Positions 25,348 through 33,824 of a DNA stretch of 64,000 nucleotides are shown here, piece after piece (position 1 is the stretch's first letter; the number at the start of each line of letters is the position of its first letter). The translations under genes and the position numbers were made by a program. This DNA comes from Opimibacter sp041746735. GTDB lineage: Bacteria; Bacteroidota; Bacteroidia; Chitinophagales; Saprospiraceae. The notes beneath the pieces are model-generated. The model was not told the DNA's origin. It made no database searches and was given only the letters and a program-made list of their open reading frames with translations. The stretch is taken from the NCBI GenBank assembly GCA_041746735.1, contig JBGTGP010000008.1:1-64000 (forward strand), written 5' to 3'.

Positions 25348-27363
25348 TCAGTTGACGATTTGTATCTGTGTGATGGTATCCCCGATCGTAATGGCGTGGA
25401 CGACGTCCATACCTGATGTTACACGGCCAAATATAGTATATCGGCCATCAAGATGCGGGGCAGGAGAATGTGTGATGAAAAACTGGGTGCCTTCTGTATG
25501 CGCACCCGCGGAGGCCATGCCTACATAACCTTCACCATCATAATAGGCACCAGCCAGTTCTGAGCGCAGGGTGAAATCGAGACTCCCATAGCCATCACCA
25601 CGGGGACAGCCTGTCTGGATGACAAAATTCGGAACCACCCGATGAAACGTTTTTCCCTTGTAATAATCACTGCGGATGAGGGTTAGAAATGAAGATACCG
25701 TCCCTGGTGCCCGATCCGGGTATAAGGCGATGATGATATCCCCTTTTGACGTAGAGAGGCGCACCTGATGGCCGGGATTGAGTTCGTCAATGGCTGTCCA
25801 ATCGATGGAGCTGATCTTCTTTTGTTCTTCCGGTACTTTCGGAGCATCGACACCATATTCGCGTAATGCTTTGCCAAGAGCCATATAAGTTTCCATTTCA
25901 GCTGGCAGTTTGAGTTCGGCGAGCGCTTTGCTGAGTTCGTTTCGTTTATCACTCATCACCGCTTTGAGTCCTGTCTTGGGATCCGTGATGGCTTCAGCCA
26001 CCATGGCGATGATACCGGCGTCACCGGATCGTATACCCTGAAGGAGGTATCCACCGATCTGCGCCCGGATGAGATGGCCTTCACCGGCAAAAAAAGCATC
26101 AAAGTTTTTATCGCGGCATGCATCAATCAAACTTGAAATCGCTTGTGTGCGCACCGCCACATGCTCGTCGTCACTGATATATTTCGGAAGAGATTCAAAA
26201 TTGCGGAGTTCACTGCCCCACGCTTTGAGCCATGCTGCTTTTTCATAGGGACTGGTCACAGTCCGAAGCTGTTGTTGTATTTCTTTTTGAATGTTCGTTT
26301 TCGCAGCACTAAACATGGATGTATTGTGCTTGTTGGCCGCCTCTGCCATACGGGTTTTGGCCTGCCATGCGGTGGCACCATCCATGGCCGTCCGGTAACG
26401 TGCTGCATCACGTTCACGACCTTGCTGCACAAAGTACTGGGCAGCCACTTCTGCGACATGTGGATTGTCCGCCTGAGTAGCTGTTAACAGAACTGCATAG
26501 ATGTCGTCGTACGAAAATTGCTGCAATGCGCGAATGATATTGCATTTGACACGATAATCCGATTCTGTTTGCAGACTTTCCGTGAGTACTTTCAGACATT
26601 CGGGTGATTTTATTTTTCCCAAAGCGGTAGCTAAGCACATACGCAGAAATGGGTGACTCTCACCATGCCAGGTCGCCAGCAGTTGAGCCGTGTGGGGCGT
26701 GAGGTCGATGCCCTGAGCACGGTGCAGATAATTCGCGGCGATGATACGCACCGGTTCAGGTGTGTTGGTATCGGCCAGATAGCGCACCATCGTAGCGGTG
26801 CCTTCGGGCACGACCATCTGCCGCAATGCATAGCGATAGATACCCCGTGCCTGACCCAGAAGCAGGAAGGTGTCGATGGATTTGTAATTGGTGATCGTAC
26901 TCAGCGCGCGTAGGTATTGCTGACTGCCGATCCTTCCCATAGCTTCCAGGATTGACCCGTTGGCTGGTTCATAGAGTCGGGCACTATCGCGGCCATCGAA
27001 AGCCGCCGTGAGTTCAGCTTCAGCTTTTGAGAGACCTATCTGGCCAACAGCCTCAGCAGCCATAGCTCGTACAGCCCCCACTTGATGCGTCAGGAGAGGC
27101 ATTATAGCCGCCAGGGATCCGGAATCCTGAAATGAAGCAAAAGCACGCAGCGCGGCAAACTGGATGGAAGGATCACTATGACTCAGCCCTGCAACAAGAC
27201 TATCCCGGTCCTGCTTCTGTTGCAGATCATATATTTTCCGGATTTCAGGATTTTGCAGATCAAGCGTAAAGGGGATGGCTTTTTGATCTTCCGCAGGTAC
27301 ACATGCACTCAACAACAAAAATCCCACGCACAGGATCAGGAAGGTGCCTTTCCGGATATTCAT
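25348..27363 (-). CDS. HEAT-repeat lipoprotein with C-terminal cyclophilin domain
   Basis: About 671 residues from MNIRKGTFLILCVGFLLLSAC, with a lipobox at LLSAC. Residues of about 40-330 are HEAT/PBS-type helical repeats (DPSIQFAALRAFASFQDSG, VRAMAAEAVGQIGLSKAEAE). Residues of about 505-671 are a cyclophilin-type peptidyl-prolyl isomerase: GTVSSFLTLIRSDYYKGKTF, HRVVPNFVIQTGCPRGDGYG, GMASAGAHTEGTQFFITHSP and LDGRYTIFGRVTSGMDVV. Most catalytic-groove residues are present. It probably folds or binds envelope proteins. The upstream start at 27423 would hide the signal peptide. Confidence 0.92.
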   Translation of the reverse strand: MNIRKGTFLILCVGFLLLSACVPAEDQKAIPFTLDLQNPEIRKIYDLQQKQDRDSLVAGLSHSDPSIQFAALRAFASFQDSGSLAAIMPLLTHQVGAVRAMAAEAVGQIGLSKAEAELTAAFDGRDSARLYEPANGSILEAMGRIGSQQYLRALSTITNYKSIDTFLLLGQARGIYRYALRQMVVPEGTATMVRYLADTNTPEPVRIIAANYLHRAQGIDLTPHTAQLLATWHGESHPFLRMCLATALGKIKSPECLKVLTESLQTESDYRVKCNIIRALQQFSYDDIYAVLLTATQADNPHVAEVAAQYFVQQGRERDAARYRTAMDGATAWQAKTRMAEAANKHNTSMFSAAKTNIQKEIQQQLRTVTSPYEKAAWLKAWGSELRNFESLPKYISDDEHVAVRTQAISSLIDACRDKNFDAFFAGEGHLIRAQIGGYLLQGIRSGDAGIIAMVAEAITDPKTGLKAVMSDKRNELSKALAELKLPAEMETYMALGKALREYGVDAPKVPEEQKKISSIDWTAIDELNPGHQVRLSTSKGDIIIALYPDRAPGTVSSFLTLIRSDYYKGKTFHRVVPNFVIQTGCPRGDGYGSLDFTLRSELAGAYYDGEGYVGMASAGAHTEGTQFFITHSPAPHLDGRYTIFGRVTSGMDVVHAITIGDTITQIQIVN

Positions 27364-27441
27364 GTTCACTTGTATTTTCAAATCAGATCTGTTTGTGCAG
27401 GTGACGTATAGCGGGGTGAGCATTACCTGTAACTATTCGTT

Positions 27442-29958
27442 TTAAAATTCTTCCTGATAGGTTTCATCGGGGCTGAACTGATCCAGTATGGTTTCATTTC
27501 GGATGGCCCTGTATTTGGCACAATCGGTTTCGATATCCAGGCCACCGACAGGTTTGACAAATCGGGCCGTAGCATCATAATCCGTGTCAGGCGAATTTTC
27601 CAGGCGGGTAAGAAAGGCTTTAAAAAATGGCTTGGCCATGACACTGCCCTGACCATCAGACAAGCTGTTGAACCGAATCCAGGGATCTTCTCCTCCGACC
27701 CAGGTGCCGACGACCAGGGATGGGGTGATACCAATAAACCATCCGTCGACATAGCTGTTGGTGGTACCGGTTTTTCCACCCACTTCACTTTTGTTATTCC
27801 CAAATCCCGATGCGGTATATTTGAGCATGTCGATCATGACGGCATTGGCTTTGGAAGGGAGTGCTACATGTTCTTCGCGGACCGACCGGTAGATGACACG
27901 ACCACTTTCATCTTCGATGGACGAAACGAAATAGGGCTTGACAAATACACCATCATTGGCAAAGGTGCAGTAGGCGCCGGTCATCTCCATCACACTCAAG
28001 TCTGCAGCACCCAGACTAATGGAAGGCTGGCGGGGCACACGATATTCACCATCCGCCCGCCGCAGGGTACTGTCGATACCCATGTTGTGGATCAGACCCC
28101 GGACCACATTGGTGTTACCCAGTTGCAGCATCAGGAAAACAGAAACGGTATTGCGAGAATCCCGCAGGCCTTCAAACAGCGTATAGGTTTTGCCGGTATA
28201 TTTTCCATCGGCGTTTTTCGCTGTCCACGGGGCGATCAATCCAAACTGACCATCACCGGGTCCGATGGTATACGGCTGATCAATCACCGGAAAACACGGC
28301 GATATACCCTGAAGTGTAATCGCAGTGGAATAGATAAAGGGTTTGAAGGTCGACCCTACCTGGCGACTGCTTCCGATATGATCGTATTGAAAATATTTGT
28401 TGTTGATCCCACCTACCCAGGTCTTGATCTCACCGGTTCGGGGATCAATGGCCAGGATACCGGTCTGCAAAAACTTACGGTGATACTTGATCGAATCCAG
28501 TGGAGTCATGGTGACTTTCTTTTCACCGGCCTCATTAAAATCAAACACCATCATCTCGGCCGGTGTATTCATCTCTTTCTGAATATCCTGCTGGAAGGTT
28601 TTCCAGGTTTGAGCAAGTTCATCGCCATAGGGCCCACCAAGTACAGCCTGATATTTACGTCCTTTTTCGGCGGTGATATTTTTACCGGATACGAGTCGGG
28701 CTATACGTCCGTTTTTCTCTGCTTCCTGCATCAGATTTTCAATATCCCAATCACTGAGCAGTAGATCATGTTTCTGCCGGATATTTTCCAGCAATGCAGT
28801 TAGCCGTTCGTCCCGTAAAGCCTGATATCGTCCGGATTGGCGGATGAGATGGTTGAGTGATTCCTGACGGATTTTTTTCTGGGCAGCATCAGCCTGATAG
28901 GTCCAGGGATCAAGTTTGGCCCATACGGTATTGTATCGGGTCTGCACTTTGGCCATGTGTTTCCACATTTCTTCTTCGGCCATGATCTGCATATCGAGAT
29001 CGATCGTGGTATAGATGCGCAGTCCATCTTTATAAATATTGTATTTCTCCCCGTTGGGTTTTCTGAATTCCTTCCGTTCAAAAAGGGCTTTAAGCCAGTT
29101 GGCCAATTCATGCCGGAAATAGGGAGCAGGTCCGGTCACATGACTTTGTCGCTGAAATCTCGAAATATCCAACGGCAACTGCCGGAGGGAATCATACTGG
29201 GTGCGGCTGATGTATCCTTCTTTTCGCATTTGATTCAACACGATCATCCTGCGGTGTTCTACTGTATCAGGCCGGCGCACCGGATTGAAAAGCGCCGGAT
29301 TTTTAAGCATACCAATAAGTGTGGCCGCTTCTTCGATCTCGAGATCTTTCTGATTCTTGCCAAAATAGATTTCGGCGGCAGCACTGATCCCGTAGGCACC
29401 GTATATAAAATTGAATTTGTTGAGATACATAGACAGAATCTCCTGCTTGGTATATTGACGTTCGAGTTTGACAGCTGTGATCCATTCCTTAAACTTGGTG
29501 AGTATAAGTGTCCATCCTTTTTTTATTTTGCCCATATTACTGAAGTCAGGTCGGTCAAAAAGCAGTTTGGCTAACTGTTGTGTGATCGTACTGCCACCAC
29601 CCTTACTTGTGTTGAATGTCATTACGCCTAGCGCCACCCGCGATAAAGCTTGCAAGTCAACACCGGAATGGGCAAAAAACCTGGCGTCTTCAGTAGCAAT
29701 CAACGCATCGACCAGATGCGGATTGAGATCATTGTAGGATACCGGCAACCGATTTTGGGTATAAAACCTTCCGATTTCGCGGCCCTTGACATCGATGACC
29801 TGGGTGGCGAGTTCAAAATCCGGATTCTCAAGCTGCTTAAAATCCGGCAAGCCCTGAAAAGACAGGATGATAAAAAATAGGATAATGCTCACGACCAGCC
29901 CAATGGCAGCAAACCAGAAGTACCGGGTATAGCGTGAAAATGTTGATAACTGACTCAT
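27442..29958 (-). CDS. Bifunctional penicillin-binding protein 1A
   Basis: An 838-residue class A PBP. There is one N-terminal TM helix (YFWFAAIGLVVSIILFFIIL). The GT51 glycosyltransferase has ATEDARFFAHSGVD, GGSTITQQLAKLLF and LERQYTKQEILSMYLN. The transpeptidase has Ser536 in GSTFK, SRN (SRNTVSV) and KTGTT at 729-733. It polymerises and cross-links peptidoglycan. The PBP1A interdomain insertion is present (about residues 300-500). It follows aroB by 25 bases on the same strand. Confidence 0.96.
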   Translation of the reverse strand: MSQLSTFSRYTRYFWFAAIGLVVSIILFFIILSFQGLPDFKQLENPDFELATQVIDVKGREIGRFYTQNRLPVSYNDLNPHLVDALIATEDARFFAHSGVDLQALSRVALGVMTFNTSKGGGSTITQQLAKLLFDRPDFSNMGKIKKGWTLILTKFKEWITAVKLERQYTKQEILSMYLNKFNFIYGAYGISAAAEIYFGKNQKDLEIEEAATLIGMLKNPALFNPVRRPDTVEHRRMIVLNQMRKEGYISRTQYDSLRQLPLDISRFQRQSHVTGPAPYFRHELANWLKALFERKEFRKPNGEKYNIYKDGLRIYTTIDLDMQIMAEEEMWKHMAKVQTRYNTVWAKLDPWTYQADAAQKKIRQESLNHLIRQSGRYQALRDERLTALLENIRQKHDLLLSDWDIENLMQEAEKNGRIARLVSGKNITAEKGRKYQAVLGGPYGDELAQTWKTFQQDIQKEMNTPAEMMVFDFNEAGEKKVTMTPLDSIKYHRKFLQTGILAIDPRTGEIKTWVGGINNKYFQYDHIGSSRQVGSTFKPFIYSTAITLQGISPCFPVIDQPYTIGPGDGQFGLIAPWTAKNADGKYTGKTYTLFEGLRDSRNTVSVFLMLQLGNTNVVRGLIHNMGIDSTLRRADGEYRVPRQPSISLGAADLSVMEMTGAYCTFANDGVFVKPYFVSSIEDESGRVIYRSVREEHVALPSKANAVMIDMLKYTASGFGNNKSEVGGKTGTTNSYVDGWFIGITPSLVVGTWVGGEDPWIRFNSLSDGQGSVMAKPFFKAFLTRLENSPDTDYDATARFVKPVGGLDIETDCAKYRAIRNETILDQFSPDETYQEEF

Positions 29959-29983
29959 GTATATGATTGAACATTCAACGTTT

Positions 29984-31072
29984 TCAGGATCCTGACTCTA
30001 AACGATATGAAGGTACCAGACCTTGTGTTAACACCCGGGAAATACTGTCGGCTATGACCTCATCACCGACCGGTATATCCCATCGGCATGAACCGATTCG
30101 TTCCGGAAGGCTGAATCCTGTCCGTCCGTTAGATTTTTTCTTGTCTCTTTGGATCCAGGGGATGAGTTGATCCGCAGGAGGCAAAGGTACTTCGGATGAC
30201 CCCAACAAACGAAGGATCAGACCGGTAATAAGTAGAAATTCTTCCTCTGCCAGCTGCCCCAGAGTGTTGGCTATGGTTGATTCGACCAACATTCCGGTCA
30301 TCACCGCACCGCCATGAGGTACCGGTTTCCCCAGTTGAAGAAAGAAGCTCTCGACCGCGTGCCCTATTGTATGGCCAAAGTTGAGGGTCTTGCGAAGGCC
30401 CTTTTCATACGGATCAGTTTCAATGACGCTGAGCTTGACTGCCAGATTCATTTCCAGGATGCCTTCCCAAGCCGGATGGGTGACATCCTGCAACTGATCT
30501 AGCATGTCCCAAAGAGAATGATCTCCGATGATCGCATGTTTGACGATCTCCGCCCAACCGTTTCGAAATTCAGCCTCGGGAAGCGTTGGGAGAAATCCCG
30601 GGTCGATCCAGATAAAGGAAGGGGCCTCTATCCGTCCCAGATAGTTTTTGTAATGTTGAAAATCAATCCCTGTTTTGCCGCCAATCGCCGCATCCGCCAT
30701 CGCCAGTAAAGAGGACGGGATATGCGCAAACCGCACACCCCGCTGGTAGCATGCAGCGGCAAATCCCCCCAGATCACAGATCATGCCGCCTCCGACATTT
30801 AGAACCAATGCGGACCGATCAGCTCCACCGGAGATCAGATCAGACCATATACGTTTACAACTTTCCAGTGACTTTGACCCTTCACCAGGTGGTAGGATCA
30901 TGAGCTGCGAAACCTCCAGATGCTGTTGGATATAAGGTATACAGTACCGCGCGGTGTTTTCGTCTGCCACAATGACGACCATGGATGGGGCCAGACGATC
31001 GATCACGTCTTTGAGTCCATCAGAGACTGAACCTATATAAATGTCGCCCCAGCCGGAAATGATGGTTTTCAT
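29984..31072 (-). CDS. aroB: 3-dehydroquinate synthase
   Basis: A 362-residue AroB: NAD-binding DENTARY-type segment VVIVADENTARYCIPYI, LPPGEGSKSLESCKRIW, the core GGMICDLGGFAAACYQRGV, PSSLLAMADAAIGGKTGID, and metal-binding HGGAV, with FGHTIGHAVESFF. It converts DAHP to 3-dehydroquinate in the shikimate pathway; the pathway partner aroA is 1.5 kb away on the other strand. Its start overlaps the stop of the ABM-domain gene by four bases. Confidence 0.96.
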   Translation of the reverse strand: MKTIISGWGDIYIGSVSDGLKDVIDRLAPSMVVIVADENTARYCIPYIQQHLEVSQLMILPPGEGSKSLESCKRIWSDLISGGADRSALVLNVGGGMICDLGGFAAACYQRGVRFAHIPSSLLAMADAAIGGKTGIDFQHYKNYLGRIEAPSFIWIDPGFLPTLPEAEFRNGWAEIVKHAIIGDHSLWDMLDQLQDVTHPAWEGILEMNLAVKLSVIETDPYEKGLRKTLNFGHTIGHAVESFFLQLGKPVPHGGAVMTGMLVESTIANTLGQLAEEEFLLITGLILRLLGSSEVPLPPADQLIPWIQRDKKKSNGRTGFSLPERIGSCRWDIPVGDEVIADSISRVLTQGLVPSYRLESGS

Positions 31073-31368
31073 AGGATGTCCTCGATTGGGGTAAGGGTCC
31101 AGGCTGAGGCTTTTGCGGCAAAAAGGGGTTTTACTGCTTTCCAGGTCTGCTCAAACAACGAAGAGGCCCGGTACGCTTCCAGAAATGTTTCCGAACGCCA
31201 CATGCTGATCGTCCAGATTTGCACCAATCCATCTTCTTCGCGGCGAAGGATTTCCAGCCCCAGACAGCCTTCCCGGTGACGGATATCCTGCTTGACTTTA
31301 TCAAAATACTCCAAAAAGGCAGTTTCAGTACCGGGCAGTAGTGGCATACATACGACACGTTTGATCAT
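31069..31368 (-). CDS. Antibiotic biosynthesis monooxygenase (ABM) domain protein
   Basis: A 99-residue ferredoxin-like ABM-family protein: MIKRVVCMPLLPGTETAFLE, HREGCLGLEILRREEDGLVQ, WTISMWRSETFLEAYRAS. Members are small dimeric proteins, including haem-degrading and quinol monooxygenases, but many have no known reaction. It is the first gene of the aroB-PBP run and overlaps aroB by ATGA, so the two are probably cotranscribed and coupled. Confidence 0.85.
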   Translation of the reverse strand: MIKRVVCMPLLPGTETAFLEYFDKVKQDIRHREGCLGLEILRREEDGLVQIWTISMWRSETFLEAYRASSLFEQTWKAVKPLFAAKASAWTLTPIEDIL

Positions 31369-31375
31369 AACAGAC

Positions 31376-31403
31376 CGAAGATATTTGGATTCACTACCTC
31401 AAA
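31376..31403 (-). promoter_or_regulatory. Possible promoter of the ABM-aroB-PBP1A operon
   Basis: On the minus strand TTTG is followed after 16 bases by TATCTTCG, one base off the TAnnTTTG box, a few bases before the ATG at 31368. It faces the putative phoH promoter across a 100-base spacer. Confidence 0.35.
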
Positions 31404-31448
31404 CATATTACAAAAAATTGTAAATTTATCTGACGTATGTATATCCCG

Positions 31449-31456
31449 TACCTTTG
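31449..31456 (+). promoter_or_regulatory. Promoter -7 box (TACCTTTG) upstream of phoH
   Basis: TACCTTTG matches the Bacteroidota TAnnTTTG element. No convincing TTTG lies at the usual spacing upstream; the nearest TTG is 28 bases away. The box would place the transcript start near 31462, upstream of the whole phoH-like frame. Confidence 0.42.
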
Positions 31457-31493
31457 TAAACAGTAGATTTGACAACACCAAAAATTACAGACC

Positions 31494-32546
31494 ATCACAC
31501 AAACCGGTTCTAACATCAAAGACAAGACCCAGAGCGAGATCCTCCTCACTGTAGAGGACGTAGATCCGCTGGAGTTTTTCGGGCAGAATAACAGTAAGCT
31601 CAATCTCTTCCGTAAAGCCTTTCCCGAAGTCGTGGTAACCTCGCGGGGTAATCAGATCAAACTCAGTGGCAAGAAAAAGCAGGCGCAATCCGCCAAGGAC
31701 AAGTTTGAACTGATGCTTCGGATTATGCAGGAGCAAAAGAAACTTCCGATGGAAACGCTGGAGGAATTGCTGGCGGGGACGCATACGTTTGAAGAAGCCG
31801 GGGAGGAAACAGCAGGATCAGACCACATCATTCTCTATGGCCGTACCGGCAAGCCGATCCGGGCGAAGACCCGCAATCAGAAGAAGTTGGTCAGGGCCAG
31901 CGAGTCCAATGACGTCGTGTTTGCAGTAGGACCTGCAGGTACGGGCAAGACGTATACGGCCGTAGCTCTGGCTGTACGAGACTTAAAGAATTCATTGGTC
32001 AAGAAGATCATCCTGACCCGGCCCGCTGTAGAAGCCGGCGAAAGTCTCGGCTTCCTGCCCGGTGATCTCAAGGAGAAAATAGATCCGTATCTCCGTCCCC
32101 TCTATGATGCACTTGACGATATGATCCAGATCGACAAGCTGAATTATTTTATGCAAAACCGGATCATCGAAGTGGCACCCCTTGCCTATATGCGCGGCCG
32201 AACTTTAGACAATGCGTTTATTATCCTGGACGAAGCACAGAATGCGACGGTCACCCAGATCAAGATGTTTCTGACCCGGTTGGGCCCGTCCGCTAAATGC
32301 ATTATTACCGGAGATCTTTCACAGATCGATCTACCTCGTAGTGTCCATTCGGGGCTGCGAACAGCTATAGATCTGGTTGGCCACCTGGAGGGGATCTCGA
32401 CGGTACGCCTCACCGCAGATGATGTAGTCCGGCACCGGCTGGTCAAGGATATCATCATGGCCTTTGACCGGGATGCCGAAAACCGCAGAATGACGGAAAA
32501 AAACAAAGAAGTTGATTACCAGCCCCGCAAGGAAGAGGAGGAATAA
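31494..32546 (+). CDS. phoH: PhoH family ATPase (start uncertain)
   Basis: PhoH-like NTPase: Walker A VGPAGTGKTYTAVALAV, TRPAVEAGESLGFLPGD, Walker B FIILDEAQNATVTQIKMFLT, then GDLSQIDLPRSVHSGL. The first canonical start in this frame is GTG 31632 (304 residues), but upstream codons in the same frame clearly continue the family's N-terminal KH-like part (VEDVDPLEFFGQNNSKLNLF then RKAFPEVVVTSRG). That stretch has no ATG, GTG or TTG before the TGA at 31470. I set the start at ATC 31494 provisionally. The role in RNA metabolism or stress is known only loosely. It lies 9 bases before aroA. Confidence 0.9.
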   Translation: MTQTGSNIKDKTQSEILLTVEDVDPLEFFGQNNSKLNLFRKAFPEVVVTSRGNQIKLSGKKKQAQSAKDKFELMLRIMQEQKKLPMETLEELLAGTHTFEEAGEETAGSDHIILYGRTGKPIRAKTRNQKKLVRASESNDVVFAVGPAGTGKTYTAVALAVRDLKNSLVKKIILTRPAVEAGESLGFLPGDLKEKIDPYLRPLYDALDDMIQIDKLNYFMQNRIIEVAPLAYMRGRTLDNAFIILDEAQNATVTQIKMFLTRLGPSAKCIITGDLSQIDLPRSVHSGLRTAIDLVGHLEGISTVRLTADDVVRHRLVKDIIMAFDRDAENRRMTEKNKEVDYQPRKEEEE

Positions 32547-32555
32547 AGACTGTGT

Positions 32556-33815
32556 ATGGCGTATGCGTTTAAGTTGACATGTCCTCAGCCCTCGCTGAGT
32601 GGAACCGTTCAGTTGGAATCCTCAAAGAGCATCTCCAACCGGGCACTTATCATTCGTTCTCTTTGTGCTGCTCCGTTCGATATCCACCGGCTCAGCAGCA
32701 GTGATGATACTGGTGCGCTCGTGCAGATGCTGGCATCTGAGAAAGAGATCCTCTACAGTGGTCATGCCGGCAGCAGTTATCGGTTTATGTTGGCTCGGGC
32801 ATGCCTCGGTGATCGTGAGATCACACTGGATGCTTCAGAGCAACTTCGCCGAAGACCTATCGGTCCGCTGGTTCGTGCTCTGCAGTCACTTGGTGCTGAT
32901 ATTCAGTATCTGAATAAGGAGGGTTTCCCTCCGCTGAGAATTAAACCAGTTGCCGGCCTTGGGGAGAAAGTTCATGAAGTCAGGCTACAGGCTGGTATCA
33001 GCAGTCAGTATCTGACGGCGTTGTTGCTGATTGCACCCATCTTGCCCAATGGGCTGACCCTCCATCTCACCGGAGCGCCGGTGTCCGTCTCCTACATTGA
33101 TATGACATTGTCGATGCTGGCGTATTTTGGAATTCAATATTCCTGGACGGAGAACATCATCCGGGTCGAACCCGGCGTCTATGCGCCACGCGACTTTACG
33201 GTCGAGGGAGACTGGTCAGCGGCATCGTATCTGTACTCGATGGCCGCATTAGCCGAAAAAGCCGAGATCCACATCGAAGGATTAGGAGCGGACAGCATTC
33301 AGGGTGACGCTGTCGTCAGGGATATATACAGGGGCTTTGGGGTCGAAACCACCTTTGATGAAGCTGGGATGCTGATCCGGAAATTCGTTGTTGAAGAAAA
33401 GCTCAAAACGTTTTCCTATAATTTTTTCAGGTGTCCGGATCTGGCGCAAACCGTCATGGTGACGCTGGCAGGTTTAGGGATTAAAGGACATTTGTCAGGA
33501 TTGCGCACACTGCGGATCAAGGAAACGGATCGTATCACCGCGATGCAGACCGAACTGGCACGGGTGAAGACCACCCTGGAGGTCAAAGAGTCGGCGGAGG
33601 ATATTTTCTGCCTGTTGACGGGCAAAGCCAAATGGAAAGATAAAGGCAAGTTTTACACGTATGAGGATCACCGTATGGCAATGGCCTTTACTCCGCTCGC
33701 CTGCCTGTCTCCGATCGTGATCCGCGAGCCTTATGTGGTCACCAAATCCTATCCGGGGTTCTGGCAGGATGTCGAACGTGTGGGAATACGGATCGAAAAG
33801 ATCAAAACCGGCTGA
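32556..33815 (+). CDS. aroA: 3-phosphoshikimate 1-carboxyvinyltransferase (EPSP synthase)
   Basis: A 419-residue EPSP synthase: VQLESSKSISNRALIIRSL at the N-terminus, DDTGALVQML, the GSSYRFMLARACL phosphate-binding loop and LRRRPIGPLVRALQSLGAD, the late LRIKETDRITAMQTELAR and YEDHRMAMAFTPLAC. It joins shikimate-3-phosphate and PEP. The N-terminal loop has HAGSSYRF where many enzymes have NAGTAxRF, a Bacteroidota-like variant. It follows phoH closely, probably in one transcript. Confidence 0.95.
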   Translation: MAYAFKLTCPQPSLSGTVQLESSKSISNRALIIRSLCAAPFDIHRLSSSDDTGALVQMLASEKEILYSGHAGSSYRFMLARACLGDREITLDASEQLRRRPIGPLVRALQSLGADIQYLNKEGFPPLRIKPVAGLGEKVHEVRLQAGISSQYLTALLLIAPILPNGLTLHLTGAPVSVSYIDMTLSMLAYFGIQYSWTENIIRVEPGVYAPRDFTVEGDWSAASYLYSMAALAEKAEIHIEGLGADSIQGDAVVRDIYRGFGVETTFDEAGMLIRKFVVEEKLKTFSYNFFRCPDLAQTVMVTLAGLGIKGHLSGLRTLRIKETDRITAMQTELARVKTTLEVKESAEDIFCLLTGKAKWKDKGKFYTYEDHRMAMAFTPLACLSPIVIREPYVVTKSYPGFWQDVERVGIRIEKIKTG

Positions 33816-33824
33816 GCTACTCCA

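Noticed and set aside
31394..31784. Minus-strand frames across the phoH N-terminus
   Set aside because: The plus strand carries the conserved PhoH N-terminal region here, so these are shadows.
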